DNA from: Corynebacterium sp. p3-SID1145
Lineage (GTDB): Bacteria; Actinomycetota; Actinomycetes; Mycobacteriales; Mycobacteriaceae
DNA length: 64,000 nucleotides
Reading direction: 5' to 3'
NCBI GenBank assembly: GCA_025144245.1
Contig: JALXXC010000001.1
Span: 1-64,000 of the forward strand
A program made the position numbers and the translations under genes. The notes below the pieces were generated by a model. It had not been told where the DNA came from, did no database searches, and saw only the letters and a program-made list of their open reading frames with translations. Position 1 is the first letter of the stretch. Every line of letters begins with the position of its first letter. Shown here piece after piece: positions 46,823 to 56,352 of this stretch.

Positions 46823-49097
46823 CCTCGTTGACTGGGACGAGCGAGATCTTGCCGCGGTTGTCGATGTCGGCGATTTCGACCTCGATCTTGTCGCCGACGT
46901 TCACAACGTCCTCGACATTCTCGATGCGCTTGTTGCCGCCCAGCTTGGAGATGTGCACCAAGCCGTCGCGGCCCGGAGTCAAGGAGACGAACGCGCCGAA
47001 GGCGACGGTCTTGACCACGGTGCCCAAGTAGCGCTCCCCGACCTTCGGCTGCTGCGGGTTGGCGATGGCGTTGATCTTCTCGATCGCCGCATCTGCACCT
47101 TCGCCCGTGGCGGCGGCGACGTAAATGGTGCCGTCGTCCTCAATGGAGATGTCCGCGCCGGTCTCTTCGGTGATCTGATTGATGGTCTTGCCCTTCGGGC
47201 CGATGACCTCGCCGATCTTGGATACCGGGACGTGGACGGTGGTGATCTTCGGGGCGAGCGGGTTCATCTCGTCCGGCCCCTCGATGACCTCTGCCATGGT
47301 GTCCAGGATCGTGGCGCGGGCGTCCTTCGCCTGCGTAAGGGCATTAGCCAGGACGTCAGACGGGATGCCGTCAAGCTTGGTGTCCAACTGCAGCGCGGTG
47401 ATGAACTCGGACGTGCCGGCAACCTTGAAGTCCATGTCGCCGAACGCATCCTCAGCACCGAGGATGTCGGTCAGGGCAACGTATTTGGTCTCGCCGTCGA
47501 CCTCACCGGAGACCAGTCCCATGGCGATGCCGGCGACCGGCGCCGCGAGCGGAACACCAGCGTTGTACAGCGACAGAGTCGAGGCGCACACGGAGCCCAT
47601 CGAGGTCGAGCCATTGGAGCCGAGCGCCTCGGAGACCTGACGGATCGTGTACGGGAAGTCCTCCTTGGACGGGATCACCGGCAAAAGGGCGCGCTCCGCA
47701 AGCGCACCGTGGCCGATCTCGCGGCGCTTCGGGGAACCGACGCGGCCTGTCTCACCCGTGGAGTACGGCGGGAAGTTGTAGTGGTGGATGTAGTGCTTGG
47801 AGGTCTCCGGGTGGAGGGAGTCCAGCTGCTGCTCCATCTTCAGCATGTCCAGGGTGGTCACGCCGAGAATCTGGGTCTCGCCGCGCTCGAACAGGGAGGA
47901 GCCGTGTGCGCGCGGAACCAGTTCGACCTCGACGCCGAGATCGCGAATGTCGGTGACCCCGCGGCCGTCGATACGGAAGCCCTCGGTGAGGATCTTGGTG
48001 CGCACGATCTGCTTCATCACCGCGTTGTACGCGGCGCGGATCTGCTTGGACGCGTCCTCGTCGTCCTCCACCGGCAGGGAGTCGAGCAGGTCGGCCTCAA
48101 TCTCCTCCATGTATGCGTTGGTGGCGTCATCACGCTCAGCCTTGCCCTTGATAGTGAGCAGCTTCGACAGCTTCTTGGATGCCTTCTTCTCCACGGCATC
48201 GAAAACCTCGTCGCTGTACGACGGGAAGAGCGGGAACTCCTGGGTTTCCTTGGCGGTCCGCTCGGCAAGGCCATTCTGGGCCTCGCACAGCGTCTTGATG
48301 AACGGCTTCGCGGCTTCAAGGCCTTCAGCGACCGTGGACTCGGTCGGGACCGGCGCACCATCCTCGACAAGCTTGACGACGTTCACGCCTGCGCCCGCCT
48401 CGACCATCATGATCGCGACGTCCTCGACCTTCTTGCGGCCCTGCTTCTTCTCCACGATGCGGCCGGCGACCACCATCTCGAAGACGGCCTGCTCGTGCTG
48501 CTCGTGGTTCGGGAATACGACCCACTGGCCGTCCGGGTGGTCCTCGTCGGCGATGAGCGCCATGCGCACGCCGCCGACAGCGCCGGAGACCGGCAGGCCC
48601 GACAGTTGCGTGGCCGCGGAGGCGCCGTTGATGGCCACGACGTCGTAGTACTCCTCCGGGTCCCAGCTCATCACGGTGATGACGACCTGGACCTCGTTGC
48701 GCAGACCCTTCACGAAGGTCGGGCGCAGCGGCCGGTCGATGAGGCGACACGCCAGGATCGCTTGTGTGGACGGACGGCCCTCGCGGCGGAAGAACGAGCC
48801 CGGGATCTTGCCGGCGGCGTACATGCGCTCCTCGACGTCGACCGTGAGCGGGAAGAAGTCGAAGCCTTCGCGCGGCTGATTCGACGCAGTCGTCGTGGCC
48901 AGCAACATGGTCTCATCGTCGAGGTATGTCGTCACCGCGCCGTCGGCCTGGCGAGCGAGCTGACCGGTCTCGAACCGGACGGTGCGCTCGCCGAAGTCGC
49001 CGTTGTCCAGCACGGCGACTGCGTCGGTGATGCCGAAATCTTCGTCAATATTGAATTCGACGGAATTGTCCGGGGTGTGGGGTTGGTTCTTGCTCAA
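46806..49097 (-). CDS. pnp: Polyribonucleotide nucleotidyltransferase (PNPase/GpsI)
   Basis: A 763-residue PNPase with two RNase PH domains (first near [13 protein letters not shown], second near [16 protein letters not shown]). A KH domain ([16 protein letters not shown]) and an S1 domain ([20 protein letters not shown]) end it. It degrades RNA 3' to 5' and is a partner of RNase J in decay. It starts at ATG 49097. Confidence 0.97.
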   Translation of the reverse strand: MSKNQPHTPDNSVEFNIDEDFGITDAVAVLDNGDFGERTVRFETGQLARQADGAVTTYLDDETMLLATTTASNQPREGFDFFPLTVDVEERMYAAGKIPGSFFRREGRPSTQAILACRLIDRPLRPTFVKGLRNEVQVVITVMSWDPEEYYDVVAINGASAATQLSGLPVSGAVGGVRMALIADEDHPDGQWVVFPNHEQHEQAVFEMVVAGRIVEKKQGRKKVEDVAIMMVEAGAGVNVVKLVEDGAPVPTESTVAEGLEAAKPFIKTLCEAQNGLAERTAKETQEFPLFPSYSDEVFDAVEKKASKKLSKLLTIKGKAERDDATNAYMEEIEADLLDSLPVEDDEDASKQIRAAYNAVMKQIVRTKILTEGFRIDGRGVTDIRDLGVEVELVPRAHGSSLFERGETQILGVTTLDMLKMEQQLDSLHPETSKHYIHHYNFPPYSTGETGRVGSPKRREIGHGALAERALLPVIPSKEDFPYTIRQVSEALGSNGSTSMGSVCASTLSLYNAGVPLAAPVAGIAMGLVSGEVDGETKYVALTDILGAEDAFGDMDFKVAGTSEFITALQLDTKLDGIPSDVLANALTQAKDARATILDTMAEVIEGPDEMNPLAPKITTVHVPVSKIGEVIGPKGKTINQITEETGADISIEDDGTIYVAAATGEGADAAIEKINAIANPQQPKVGERYLGTVVKTVAFGAFVSLTPGRDGLVHISKLGGNKRIENVEDVVNVGDKIEVEIADIDNRGKISLVPVNEDEDNE

Positions 49098-49199
49098 CAG
49101 ATCCCTTTCTGGGGTTCTCGTTCAAAGTGGCGATCATCGGTGCCGCCGTCGATGGTTTCTAGGTGCAACAACCAGGCATGCTACCAGCAGGCATAGAAA

Positions 49200-49235
49200 A
49201 ATGCCCAGTTCATCCGTGGGGATGAACTGGGCATT
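49200..49235 (-). terminator. Strong rho-independent terminator after the small-protein gene
   Basis: AATGCCCAGTTCATCC / GGATGAACTGGGCATT is a perfect 16-bp stem with a 4-base loop. A T run follows on the minus strand (plus-strand AAAAA at 49196-49200). It separates pnp from the upstream small gene. Confidence 0.93.
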
Positions 49236-49241
49236 GCCCGG

Positions 49242-49499
49242 CTACGCGGCGAGTCCGACGGACTCGAGTTCCTGCATCACGCTGTCGAGCTCGCCGACAC
49301 TCGGGGCGTAGCGCATCACGTCGGTGAATGCTTCCATCGCCGCTGCCGCAGTCGCGGGAGTCTGCCCCGAGTCGATCAGGTGGGCGACGACATCCGGAGC
49401 GCCGATGCCACCACCGGTGAGCACGCGGCTGTCAGCCGGTGCCAGTACTCCGAGCGCAGTGGCGTCGACGGGATGCTTGAACATGTTGGTGAACTTCAT
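49242..49499 (-). CDS. Small conserved-looking protein, hypothetical
   Basis: An 85-residue protein beginning MKFTNMFKHPVDATALGVL, with an Ala-rich helical C-terminus and no membrane segment. AAAGGAG five bases before ATG 49499 and a strong terminator just after the stop suggest a well-expressed monocistronic gene. I do not recognise it. Possibilities include a small regulator or a modified peptide, without direct evidence. Confidence 0.72.
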   Translation of the reverse strand: MKFTNMFKHPVDATALGVLAPADSRVLTGGGIGAPDVVAHLIDSGQTPATAAAAMEAFTDVMRYAPSVGELDSVMQELESVGLAA

Positions 49500-49606
49500 G
49501 GTGCTCCTTTCGTGCGAATCGTTCGTCCGCAATCAATGAGGAGCCAGTTTACCTTGAGTTCACCTTTGGTTCATAATCGTGTTGTTTTCAGATCCGCGCA
49601 GGCGGT

Positions 49607-49873
49607 CTACACGCCCTTGCCGCCGGTGCCGAAGAGATCGATGCCGAAGGTGCTGGAGATGCGCCCCTGGGCGATCCAGAGAATGCCCACGATGAGGGCG
49701 ACGATGATGATGCCGAAGAAGATCCAAGCCACGACCTTGTTCGGCGAGCTGCCGTCCGAGGAGTCCTTGTGGGGCACCGCGAAGCGCACGCCGAGCGCGA
49801 AGAGGATCGGCAAACCGGCTCCGAGGATCAGGCCACCGAGCGTGACCTGGAAGAGGGATTGAAGCAGTTCCAT
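49607..49873 (-). CDS. Small two-segment membrane protein downstream of the Pit transporter
   Basis: An 88-residue protein with two hydrophobic segments (FQVTLGGLILGAGLPILFAL and VVAWIFFGIIIVALIVGIL) joined by a charged loop. It lies 48 bases after the phosphate transporter gene on the same strand and may be an accessory subunit of it. Function unknown. Confidence 0.75.
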   Translation of the reverse strand: MELLQSLFQVTLGGLILGAGLPILFALGVRFAVPHKDSSDGSSPNKVVAWIFFGIIIVALIVGILWIAQGRISSTFGIDLFGTGGKGV

Positions 49874-49921
49874 GTCGTATTCCTTTGACGTCTCTCGTTA
49901 TTCGTTAACAGTGGCAGCCGC

Positions 49922-51292
49922 CTAGTGGCGCGGTGTGTTTCCGTCGGAGCCGGCGACGGACGATCCGCCCGTCTCCCCCGACAGGTTCTCTCCGGTGGCC
50001 CAGCCGCCGCGGCTGGTGTCCACGAAGTCCGCGGGTTCGCCGGAGTCGCGGCGGGGCGCCGGTGCGCCAGCGCCGACCTTCTCGCGGTTGGCCTCGTCCG
50101 CTGCCTTGGCATCGGCTTCGGTGTCAGGCGTACCGTCGCCGTCCCAGTCGTCATTGACGTTGTCGGAGTGGATCGGGTTCTGGTGAGCGCGGTGCAGCAT
50201 GTACAAGACGAGGGCCGCGAGGACAACGATGGAGAAGATTGCGCCCCCGAGCGGGCCCGTGGCGTTGGAGAGCTGCTCGGAAATCCAGAAGAGGACGCCC
50301 GCCACGAATGCGGCGATCGGCAATGTGGTGACCCAGGCGATCGCCATACGTCCTGCGACGTTCCAGCGGACCTCAGCGCCCTTCTTGCCGATGCCGGTGC
50401 CCAGGATCGAGCCAGTTGCGACGTGGGTGGTCGACAGCGCCATGCCCAGGTGGGAAGACGACAGGATAATCACGGCGGACGCGGTCTCCGCGGCCATGCC
50501 CTGCGGCGAAGAGATCTCCACGAGCCCCTTGCCCAGGGTGCGGATCACGCGCCAGCCGCCCGAGTAGGTGCCCAACGCAATCGCGGTGGCGCAGGCGAGG
50601 GTCACCCACAGCGGCATATCTGCGGAGTCCTCGAGGTGGCCGGTGGCCACCAGAGCCAGGAAGATCACGCCCATCGTCTTCTGGGCGTCCGAGGTGCCGT
50701 GGGCGAGAGCCACCAGCGATGCGGAGCCGATCTGGCCCCAACGGAAGTAGTTGTCGCGCTCCTTCTCGCGCAACTGGGAGGTGAAAAAGTACACACCTGC
50801 CGTGCCGCACGCGGCGACAAGCGCCGCCACAACTGGGGCGGCGAGCGCCGGAACGATGATCTTGTCCAGCACGCCGTTCCACAGAACACCGCCGAAGCCC
50901 ATCGCGCCGATCGCGGCACCGATGAGGCCGCCGAACAGGGAGTGCGAGGACGAGGACGGAATGCCGAACAACCAGGTGAACAAATTCCAGAGAATGCCGC
51001 CGATCAAACCACACAGCACAATCAACAGCAATGTGTCGGCTTGGGCATTGTCGCTCAAATCGAATTCATCGAGTTTGACGATGCCCTTGGCCACCGTCTT
51101 CGCCACCTCCACGGAGATGAACGCACCCACAAAGTTCAGGCAGCCAGCGAGGATCACAGCCGTCTTGGGCTTCAGGGCGCCGGTAGCGATCGATGTCGCC
51201 ATGGCGTTCGCGGTGTCGTGGAAACCGTTGGTGAAATCAAATGCTAGGGCGGTAACAATGATGATCAGCAGTAGGATCAGCTCGGTTGTCAT
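49922..51292 (-). CDS. Low-affinity inorganic phosphate transporter (Pit family)
   Basis: A 456-residue Pit-family protein with the two family signatures, GFHDTANAMATSIATGALKP at the N-terminus and STTHVATGSILGTGIG in the second half. About ten membrane segments and a charged 90-residue cytosolic tail are present. It imports metal-phosphate complexes with protons. Four CATG boxes lie about 85-120 bases upstream. Confidence 0.92.
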   Translation of the reverse strand: MTTELILLLIIIVTALAFDFTNGFHDTANAMATSIATGALKPKTAVILAGCLNFVGAFISVEVAKTVAKGIVKLDEFDLSDNAQADTLLLIVLCGLIGGILWNLFTWLFGIPSSSSHSLFGGLIGAAIGAMGFGGVLWNGVLDKIIVPALAAPVVAALVAACGTAGVYFFTSQLREKERDNYFRWGQIGSASLVALAHGTSDAQKTMGVIFLALVATGHLEDSADMPLWVTLACATAIALGTYSGGWRVIRTLGKGLVEISSPQGMAAETASAVIILSSSHLGMALSTTHVATGSILGTGIGKKGAEVRWNVAGRMAIAWVTTLPIAAFVAGVLFWISEQLSNATGPLGGAIFSIVVLAALVLYMLHRAHQNPIHSDNVNDDWDGDGTPDTEADAKAADEANREKVGAGAPAPRRDSGEPADFVDTSRGGWATGENLSGETGGSSVAGSDGNTPRH

Positions 51293-51377
51293 GCACGCGA
51301 GTATCCCCCTTCGCCCACCGCCACGCTAACCCAAATGCGGGCCGCGAAGCGCTTTCCCCGGACAAACTCTCCGTCTG

Positions 51378-51411
51378 ACATGCGCACATGAACAACACAT
51401 GACGCACATGG
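51378..51411. promoter_or_regulatory. Four CATG boxes upstream of the Pit gene
   Basis: CATG occurs at 51379, 51387, 51398 and 51407. The outer pair forms longer related blocks (GCGCACATG and ACGCACATG). It is a plausible regulator-binding cluster for phosphate transport; no named regulator can be assigned. Confidence 0.4.
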
Positions 51412-51444
51412 TTCACCGAGATTTAAGCCAGCGGACACGAAAAA

Positions 51445-51472
51445 ACGGCCACCGGAGAACACCGGTGGCCGT
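51445..51472 (-). terminator. Rho-independent terminator of rpsO
   Basis: ACGGCCACCGG / CCGGTGGCCGT, an 11-bp perfect stem with a 6-base loop, is followed on the minus strand by six T (plus 51440-51445). It lies 17 bases after the rpsO stop. Confidence 0.93.
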
Positions 51473-51486
51473 CGAAAAGCGCCGTA

Positions 51487-51496
51487 GCTTATCGAC
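51487..51496 (-). repeat. GCTTATCGAC decamer at the rpsO stop
   Basis: Exact copy that covers the rpsO stop. On the gene strand it reads CGT CGA TAA GC, Arg-Arg-stop, as in dapF. Confidence 0.85.
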
Positions 51497-51758
51497 GCAG
51501 ACCCAGGCGGGCGATGAGCTCACGGTAACGCTCAACGTTGTTCTCTCGCAGGTACTTCAGCAGACCGCGACGACGGCCGACGAGCAGCAGCAGGCCACGA
51601 CGGGAGTGGTGGTCGTGCTTGTGGTCCTTGAGGTGCTCGGTCAGGTTGTTGATGCGCTCGGTGAGCAGCGCAACCTGGGCCTCCGGGGAGCCGGTGTCGG
51701 TCTCGTGCAGACCGTACTCCTTGAGGATCTCGGCCTTCTTCTCGGTGGACAGAGCCAT
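51489..51758 (-). CDS. rpsO: 30S ribosomal protein S15
   Basis: The usual 89-residue S15, with [20 protein letters not shown] and [15 protein letters not shown]. It binds the central domain of 16S rRNA. Its leader (51759-51946, 188 bases) contains several GC-rich imperfect hairpins that might serve autoregulation. It ends inside a GTCGATAAGC decamer and has its own terminator. Confidence 0.98.
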   Translation of the reverse strand: MALSTEKKAEILKEYGLHETDTGSPEAQVALLTERINNLTEHLKDHKHDHHSRRGLLLLVGRRRGLLKYLRENNVERYRELIARLGLRR

Positions 51759-51946
51759 GATTCAATCTCCTTGTTTATTTCAGTTCGCATTCTGCGGATC
51801 TTCCAGAAGACTGGAAGCGGTGCGGGCGACTGCTGCGAACCACAGTCCTCCACGGTTGAGCGCATGGGCGCCCGTAACCGGTGCCGTTACCGAGAAAGTC
51901 ATGCTAGCTCACCTGGCGCCGCAACTGTTAATTACGGCGGCCTGGG

Positions 51947-52903
51947 CTACGCGTTCTTGGCGGCGAGGTCGGTCAGGCGGCGCATGAACTCCTCGAGGAA
52001 GCGCTGCTTGTCCACTCCGACGGCCACTTTGGCGGTCTTCTCTTCGTCGTTGAGGCGGTTCTCGTCGCCGATGGTGCGGCCGCGGGTCTCACCCTCGGTG
52101 TCGACCTTGAGGTTGATGTCCAGCGTGTCCACGAGCGTCGGGTCGATGGCGACTCCGACTGCGAGCGGGTCGTGGAGGCCGCAGCCGCCGAGGTGCGGGG
52201 CTGTTGTCTTGTAGGCGTCGATGTAGTAGTTCGTGGCCGCAGCCAGGAAATCGCCGCCCGGGGTGCCCAGCGCTTCCCACTTGGCGGTCTCCTCGACCGT
52301 GAGCAGCGTCTGCAGGGTGACATCCAGGCCGATCATGGTGATGTCCTTGAGGCGCCGGAAGATCGCGTCGGTCGCCTCCGGGTCCTGGTTGACATTCGCC
52401 TCCGCCCACGGGGAGACGTTGCCGGGGACGGTGAGCGCGCCGCCCATCATGACGATGTGGGCGTTGTCGGCGAAGGTCTCGCTGACCTTGGTTGCGGCGG
52501 CGATGGTGGTGGACGGGCCGGTGGGGACGATGACGAGCTCGTCGCCGTATTTCTCCACGGACTCGACGAGGAAGTCCACCGCGGACTTTGTCTCGACAGC
52601 GCGCTGCGGCTCCGGCAGCTGCGCCTCGCCGATGCCGTTCTTGCCGTGGATGAACGCGGAGATCTCCAGGACCTCGAAAGAGTCTTTAGCGCTGGCGTGG
52701 CCGGGGCCGGCGAAGACCGGGATGTCGGTGCGTCCGAAGAGCTCGAGGATGGCCAGTGTGTTGCGCACTCCGGTTTCCACGAGCACATTGCCGTAGGTGC
52801 CGGTCACGCCGATCAGGTCGACTTCCTCGGAGCCGAGGGCGTAGGCGAGAGCGAGGGCATCGTCGATGCCGGTGTCCAGATCCAGAATCATTTTGCGTGT
52901 CAT
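51947..52903 (-). CDS. iunH: Inosine-uridine-type nucleoside hydrolase
   Basis: A 318-residue hydrolase whose N-terminal calcium-binding motif DLDTGIDDALAL identifies the family. It cleaves ribonucleosides to base and ribose, which links to the uracil permease in this window. ATG 52903 is chosen; a GTG four codons upstream is possible. It is in the usual place between ribF and rpsO. Confidence 0.9.
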   Translation of the reverse strand: MTRKMILDLDTGIDDALALAYALGSEEVDLIGVTGTYGNVLVETGVRNTLAILELFGRTDIPVFAGPGHASAKDSFEVLEISAFIHGKNGIGEAQLPEPQRAVETKSAVDFLVESVEKYGDELVIVPTGPSTTIAAATKVSETFADNAHIVMMGGALTVPGNVSPWAEANVNQDPEATDAIFRRLKDITMIGLDVTLQTLLTVEETAKWEALGTPGGDFLAAATNYYIDAYKTTAPHLGGCGLHDPLAVGVAIDPTLVDTLDINLKVDTEGETRGRTIGDENRLNDEEKTAKVAVGVDKQRFLEEFMRRLTDLAAKNA

Positions 52904-52950
52904 GGCACACCACACTAGCCCGTGAACGGACCGGGACCGCGACCGCGGTC

Positions 52951-53928
52951 TCAGGACAGGATCTCGCGGACCCTGGCGACATCGCGGGCCATGTTCTCCA
53001 GCAGTTCGTCGACGGAATCGAATTTGACCATGTCGCGCACCTTGGCGATGAACTCCACGCGGGCGGTGCGGCCGTACAGTTCGGCGTCGCGGTCGAGGAC
53101 GAATGACTCGATGCTGCGGCGGTGGTCTCCGAAGGTCGGGTTCGTGCCCACGGAAATGGCCGCCGGGTAGCGGATGCCGGGTTCCATGTCCCCCTGGATC
53201 GGACCGAGGGATCCGCCGCCGTCTTCGGGCAGCACCGTGAACCAGCCGGCGTAGACCCCGTCGGCCGGGACGGCGTCTGTGTCGGCGGCGTACTGGTTCG
53301 CCGTGGGGTAGCCCAATTCCCTACCGCCGCGGCCAGCGCCGCGCTCGACCTCGGCGGTGACGGAGAATACGCGACCCAGGAATTCGGAGGCCTGGGCCAC
53401 GTCGCCGCCACGGAGGGCATCACGGATGGCGGTGGAGCAGACGCGCTCTGTGCCGTCGAAAAGCAGCGAGACGACATCGACGTTCACGCCGTACTTCTCA
53501 CCTAGGGCGAGCATTGTCTGCGCGGTGCCTGATGCGCCGGCGCCGAAGGTGAAGTTCTCCCCCACCACCACGCGCGACGCGTGCAGAGTGTCCACGATGA
53601 CGGAGCGGAAATAATCCTCGGGGCTCTCCCCCGCGAGCTCCTTGGTGAAATCGATGACCAGCAGGTGGTCGACACCGAGCTCGGCGATCAGACGGGCGCG
53701 CTCCGCCAGCGGCAGCAACGTGTCCGGGGTGTGCTCGGGCGCGAAGATCTTCACCGGGTGCGGGTCGAAGGTCATCACGACGCATTCCACTCCCGCTTCA
53801 TGGGCGAGCTTCACGGCGCGACGGATGAGTTTCTGGTGGCCGCGGTGCACGCCGTCGAAGACACCGATGGTGACGACGGGGTCGTGCATGTCGGCGGGAA
53901 CACGGCCGAGCCCAGACAAAATATCCAC
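52951..53928 (-). CDS. ribF: Bifunctional riboflavin kinase/FAD synthetase RibF
   Basis: A 325-residue RibF. The N-terminal FAD synthetase has VVTIGVFDGVHRGHQKLI with the HxGH nucleotide motif. The C-terminal riboflavin kinase has REAGYPTAN-like ELGYPTANQ. It makes FMN and FAD. The GTG at 53928 gives MDILSGLG, the conserved beginning. Only 31 bases separate it from the divergent truB. Confidence 0.95.
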   Translation of the reverse strand: MDILSGLGRVPADMHDPVVTIGVFDGVHRGHQKLIRRAVKLAHEAGVECVVMTFDPHPVKIFAPEHTPDTLLPLAERARLIAELGVDHLLVIDFTKELAGESPEDYFRSVIVDTLHASRVVVGENFTFGAGASGTAQTMLALGEKYGVNVDVVSLLFDGTERVCSTAIRDALRGGDVAQASEFLGRVFSVTAEVERGAGRGGRELGYPTANQYAADTDAVPADGVYAGWFTVLPEDGGGSLGPIQGDMEPGIRYPAAISVGTNPTFGDHRRSIESFVLDRDAELYGRTARVEFIAKVRDMVKFDSVDELLENMARDVARVREILS

Positions 53929-53959
53929 GGTCGAAAGAGTAGTGCATAGTGTGGTGACT

Positions 53960-54868
53960 ATGAACGTGGGCCAAACTGCAGATCCGCTTTCCACCTCGGG
54001 CGTGGTGGTCGTCGATAAGCCTGCCGGCATGACCAGCCACGATGTCGTCGCGCGTCTGCGTCGCATCTTCGGCACCCGCAAAGTCGGGCACGCCGGCACG
54101 CTCGACCCTATGGCGACGGGGGTGCTCGTGGCGGGCATCGAGCGCGGGACGAAATTGCTCACTCACCTCGTGGCCGACGACAAGGTTTATTCGGCGACGA
54201 TCCGTCTGGGCGCGACGACGAGCACGGACGATGCAGAGGGCGAGGTCGTCGCGGAACCCGGTGCCGCGCATATCACCGATGACCAGGTCATGGCCCAGGT
54301 CGCCGCACTGACCGGCGAGATCATGCAGGTGCCGGCGAAGGTCTCCGCGATCAAGATCGGCGGCAAGCGCGCGCACGAACTCGTGAGGGAGGGCAAGGAG
54401 GTGGAGATTCCGCCCCGGCCTGTGACTGTCTTCAGCTTCGCTGTTTCCGCGATCCGCCGGGAGGGAGACTTCGTCGACGTCGATGTGCGCGTGCACTGCT
54501 CGTCGGGCACCTATATCCGGTCGCTGGCGCGCGACATGGGTGAAGCACTCGGGGTGGGCGGTCACCTGACGGCACTGCGCCGCGAGGCGTCGGGGCCGTT
54601 CACGCTTGCGCACGCGCGCACCCTCGACGAACTCGAGGACAACGCAGCGTTGTCGCTCACCCTCGATGAGGCGCTCACCGCCGCGTGGCCCACACTCGAA
54701 GTCACCGCCGACGAGTACGCCGCGCTCGCGATGGGCAAATGGCTCACGCCGCGAGGGCTCACAGGCGTCCACGTCGCTGTGGGACCGGATGGGCGCGCCG
54801 TCGCGCTCGTCAAGGAAAAGGGTTCCCGCTTATCGACGACGTTCGTCGCCCGCCCCTCCACCCTCTAG
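53960..54868 (+). CDS. truB: tRNA pseudouridine-55 synthase TruB
   Basis: A 302-residue TruB with catalytic D49 in GHAGTLDPMATGVL. It makes pseudouridine 55 in tRNA. Its 3' end overlaps the convergent PPTase gene by 39 bases. Two GTCGATAAGC decamers are in the gene, one early (Val-Asp-Lys) and one at the end that forces a rare TTA leucine codon. Confidence 0.96.
   Translation: MNVGQTADPLSTSGVVVVDKPAGMTSHDVVARLRRIFGTRKVGHAGTLDPMATGVLVAGIERGTKLLTHLVADDKVYSATIRLGATTSTDDAEGEVVAEPGAAHITDDQVMAQVAALTGEIMQVPAKVSAIKIGGKRAHELVREGKEVEIPPRPVTVFSFAVSAIRREGDFVDVDVRVHCSSGTYIRSLARDMGEALGVGGHLTALRREASGPFTLAHARTLDELEDNAALSLTLDEALTAAWPTLEVTADEYAALAMGKWLTPRGLTGVHVAVGPDGRAVALVKEKGSRLSTTFVARPSTL
54011..54020 (+). 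repeat. GTCGATAAGC decamer in truB
   Basis: Exact copy, read as Val-Asp-Lys at residues 18-20, next to the conserved KPAGMTSH motif. Confidence 0.75.
54828..54837 (-). repeat. GCTTATCGAC decamer in the truB/PPTase overlap
   Basis: Exact copy read two ways: Arg-Leu(TTA)-Ser in truB, and Arg-Arg-stop at the end of the PPTase gene. Confidence 0.85.
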
Positions 54869-55537
54869 CCCGCGGGCGGAGCTGGACCGGATGAATGTCG
54901 CCGCGCAGACATAACCGGCGCGGACCATCCACCTGCCCTCGATGAACGGCACCGGCGTCGGCCGTACGAGCAAGTAGGCGATGAATGTGCCGTCGGGGCG
55001 GATATCGATCTCCGCGTCCTCGAAGCCCAGCCACCTCATCGTTATCGGGAACCACGCCTTGTAGGTAGCCTCCTTAGCACAGAACAGCAGGCGGTCCGCC
55101 CAGTCGTTGCCCGCGGCCTTCTGCACGTCCACCCAGTGACGCTCCGGGGAACGCGCGATCTGGTCGAGCACGCCTTCCGGCAGAGACTGAGCTGGCTCCG
55201 CGTCGATTCCCACTGAGCGCAGCGCGTCCGTCGGCGCCGCGACTGCGATGCGCAGCCCATCCGTGTGGGTCAACGATCCGGTGTAGCCCTCCGGCCACAA
55301 CGGCATGCCTTTCTCCCCTTTCAGGATCGCGCTGGCGGAGTTCATGCCTAGCTCCCGCAGCGCCTGGTGCGCGCACCAGCGCGCGTCGCCGAACTCTCCT
55401 TTGCGGTTGTCCACCGCCCGGCTGACCACCACGCGTTCGGCCGGGTGCAGGTCGTTGTAGTTCGTCAGGTCCGCATTCGCATCCGTGCGCAGGAACACCA
55501 CCCGCGCGGGGGCCGGAAACAGCTTTTCGACGATCAC
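54830..55537 (-). CDS. 4'-phosphopantetheinyl transferase (PptT type)
   Basis: A 235-residue PPTase with magnesium-binding GIDAEP (D112, E114) and FCAKEATYKAW (K155-W162). It activates carrier proteins, in this group the fatty-acid and mycolate synthases. The gene overlaps the metallophosphoesterase stop by 4 bases and converges on truB. It ends in Arg-Arg-Arg-stop inside a decamer. Confidence 0.93.
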   Translation of the reverse strand: MIVEKLFPAPARVVFLRTDANADLTNYNDLHPAERVVVSRAVDNRKGEFGDARWCAHQALRELGMNSASAILKGEKGMPLWPEGYTGSLTHTDGLRIAVAAPTDALRSVGIDAEPAQSLPEGVLDQIARSPERHWVDVQKAAGNDWADRLLFCAKEATYKAWFPITMRWLGFEDAEIDIRPDGTFIAYLLVRPTPVPFIEGRWMVRAGYVCAATFIRSSSARGLEGGGAGDERRR

Positions 55538-56334
55538 TGCTCCACCTCCATCACCGCCCGCGGCCAGGCCGGCGGATTAGTGCGCCGCGTCCATTCGTCC
55601 GGGTACCCGAGGGAGACCTCGATGTGGTCCACGCCATCAATCTTCTGCACCCCCGGCATGTGCAGGTGACCGTAGATGACTGCCTCGGCGTTGTAGCGCG
55701 TCGCCCAACCGCGGGTGTGCCTCGTGCCGCACCACAGGGCCACTTCGCGCCACCACATCTTGTCCGTCGGTTCCTGCACCAGCGGCCAGTGGTTGATCAG
55801 GATCGTCGGCCCCTCAATGCGTGAGAGCCTGCGCGTCGAGTACGCCAGGCGATCCCAGCACCACGCGCGGATATCGGCGAAGGGGGCGATGGCCACCTCG
55901 TCGGTGAACACGATCTCTTTGTCCCGCGCTGAGGCCAGCGCCTGCTCCACCGTGGTCGTGGGGACGCGGAAAGAGTAGTCGTACAGGGTGAACAGCGGCA
56001 CGAGAGTCACCCCGCCGAAGACCGGGTAGGGATCCTCCGGGGTGATCACCCCGAGGCCGCGCAGCCGGTTGACCAGGTCGGTGTATTTCTCGCGCCCCCT
56101 GTAGCGGTCCGTGCTCCGCGCGAAGAGCTCGTGGTTGCCCGGAACCCAGATCACCGTGTCGAAACGCTGCGCCAGCGTCGCCATGATCTTGACCACGAGC
56201 TCGGTGCGCTCCGCCACGTCCCCGGCCACGATGAGCCAGTCCGACGGGTCGGCCGGCACAATCTCGTCGACGCGCGGACGGTTCGCCTTCACAGCCGCGT
56301 GAAGGTCGGAAACAGCCCACAGTGTCGTCGTCAT
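55534..56334 (-). CDS. Calcineurin-like metallophosphoesterase
   Basis: A 266-residue protein with metal motifs SDLHA (D10, H12), GDVAE (D39), PGNHE (N67, H68) and downstream His in INHWPL and YGHLHM. It lies directly before the PPTase gene with coupled translation, as in mycobacteria. Substrate unknown. Confidence 0.9.
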   Translation of the reverse strand: MTTTLWAVSDLHAAVKANRPRVDEIVPADPSDWLIVAGDVAERTELVVKIMATLAQRFDTVIWVPGNHELFARSTDRYRGREKYTDLVNRLRGLGVITPEDPYPVFGGVTLVPLFTLYDYSFRVPTTTVEQALASARDKEIVFTDEVAIAPFADIRAWCWDRLAYSTRRLSRIEGPTILINHWPLVQEPTDKMWWREVALWCGTRHTRGWATRYNAEAVIYGHLHMPGVQKIDGVDHIEVSLGYPDEWTRRTNPPAWPRAVMEVEQ

Positions 56335-56352
56335 GGTTCCTTCCTAGCCTTC

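Noticed and set aside
46107..49196. 1029-codon plus-strand open frame opposite pnp
   Set aside because: PNPase on the minus strand is unambiguous; the plus frame is rich in Arg, Val and Leu with no domain.
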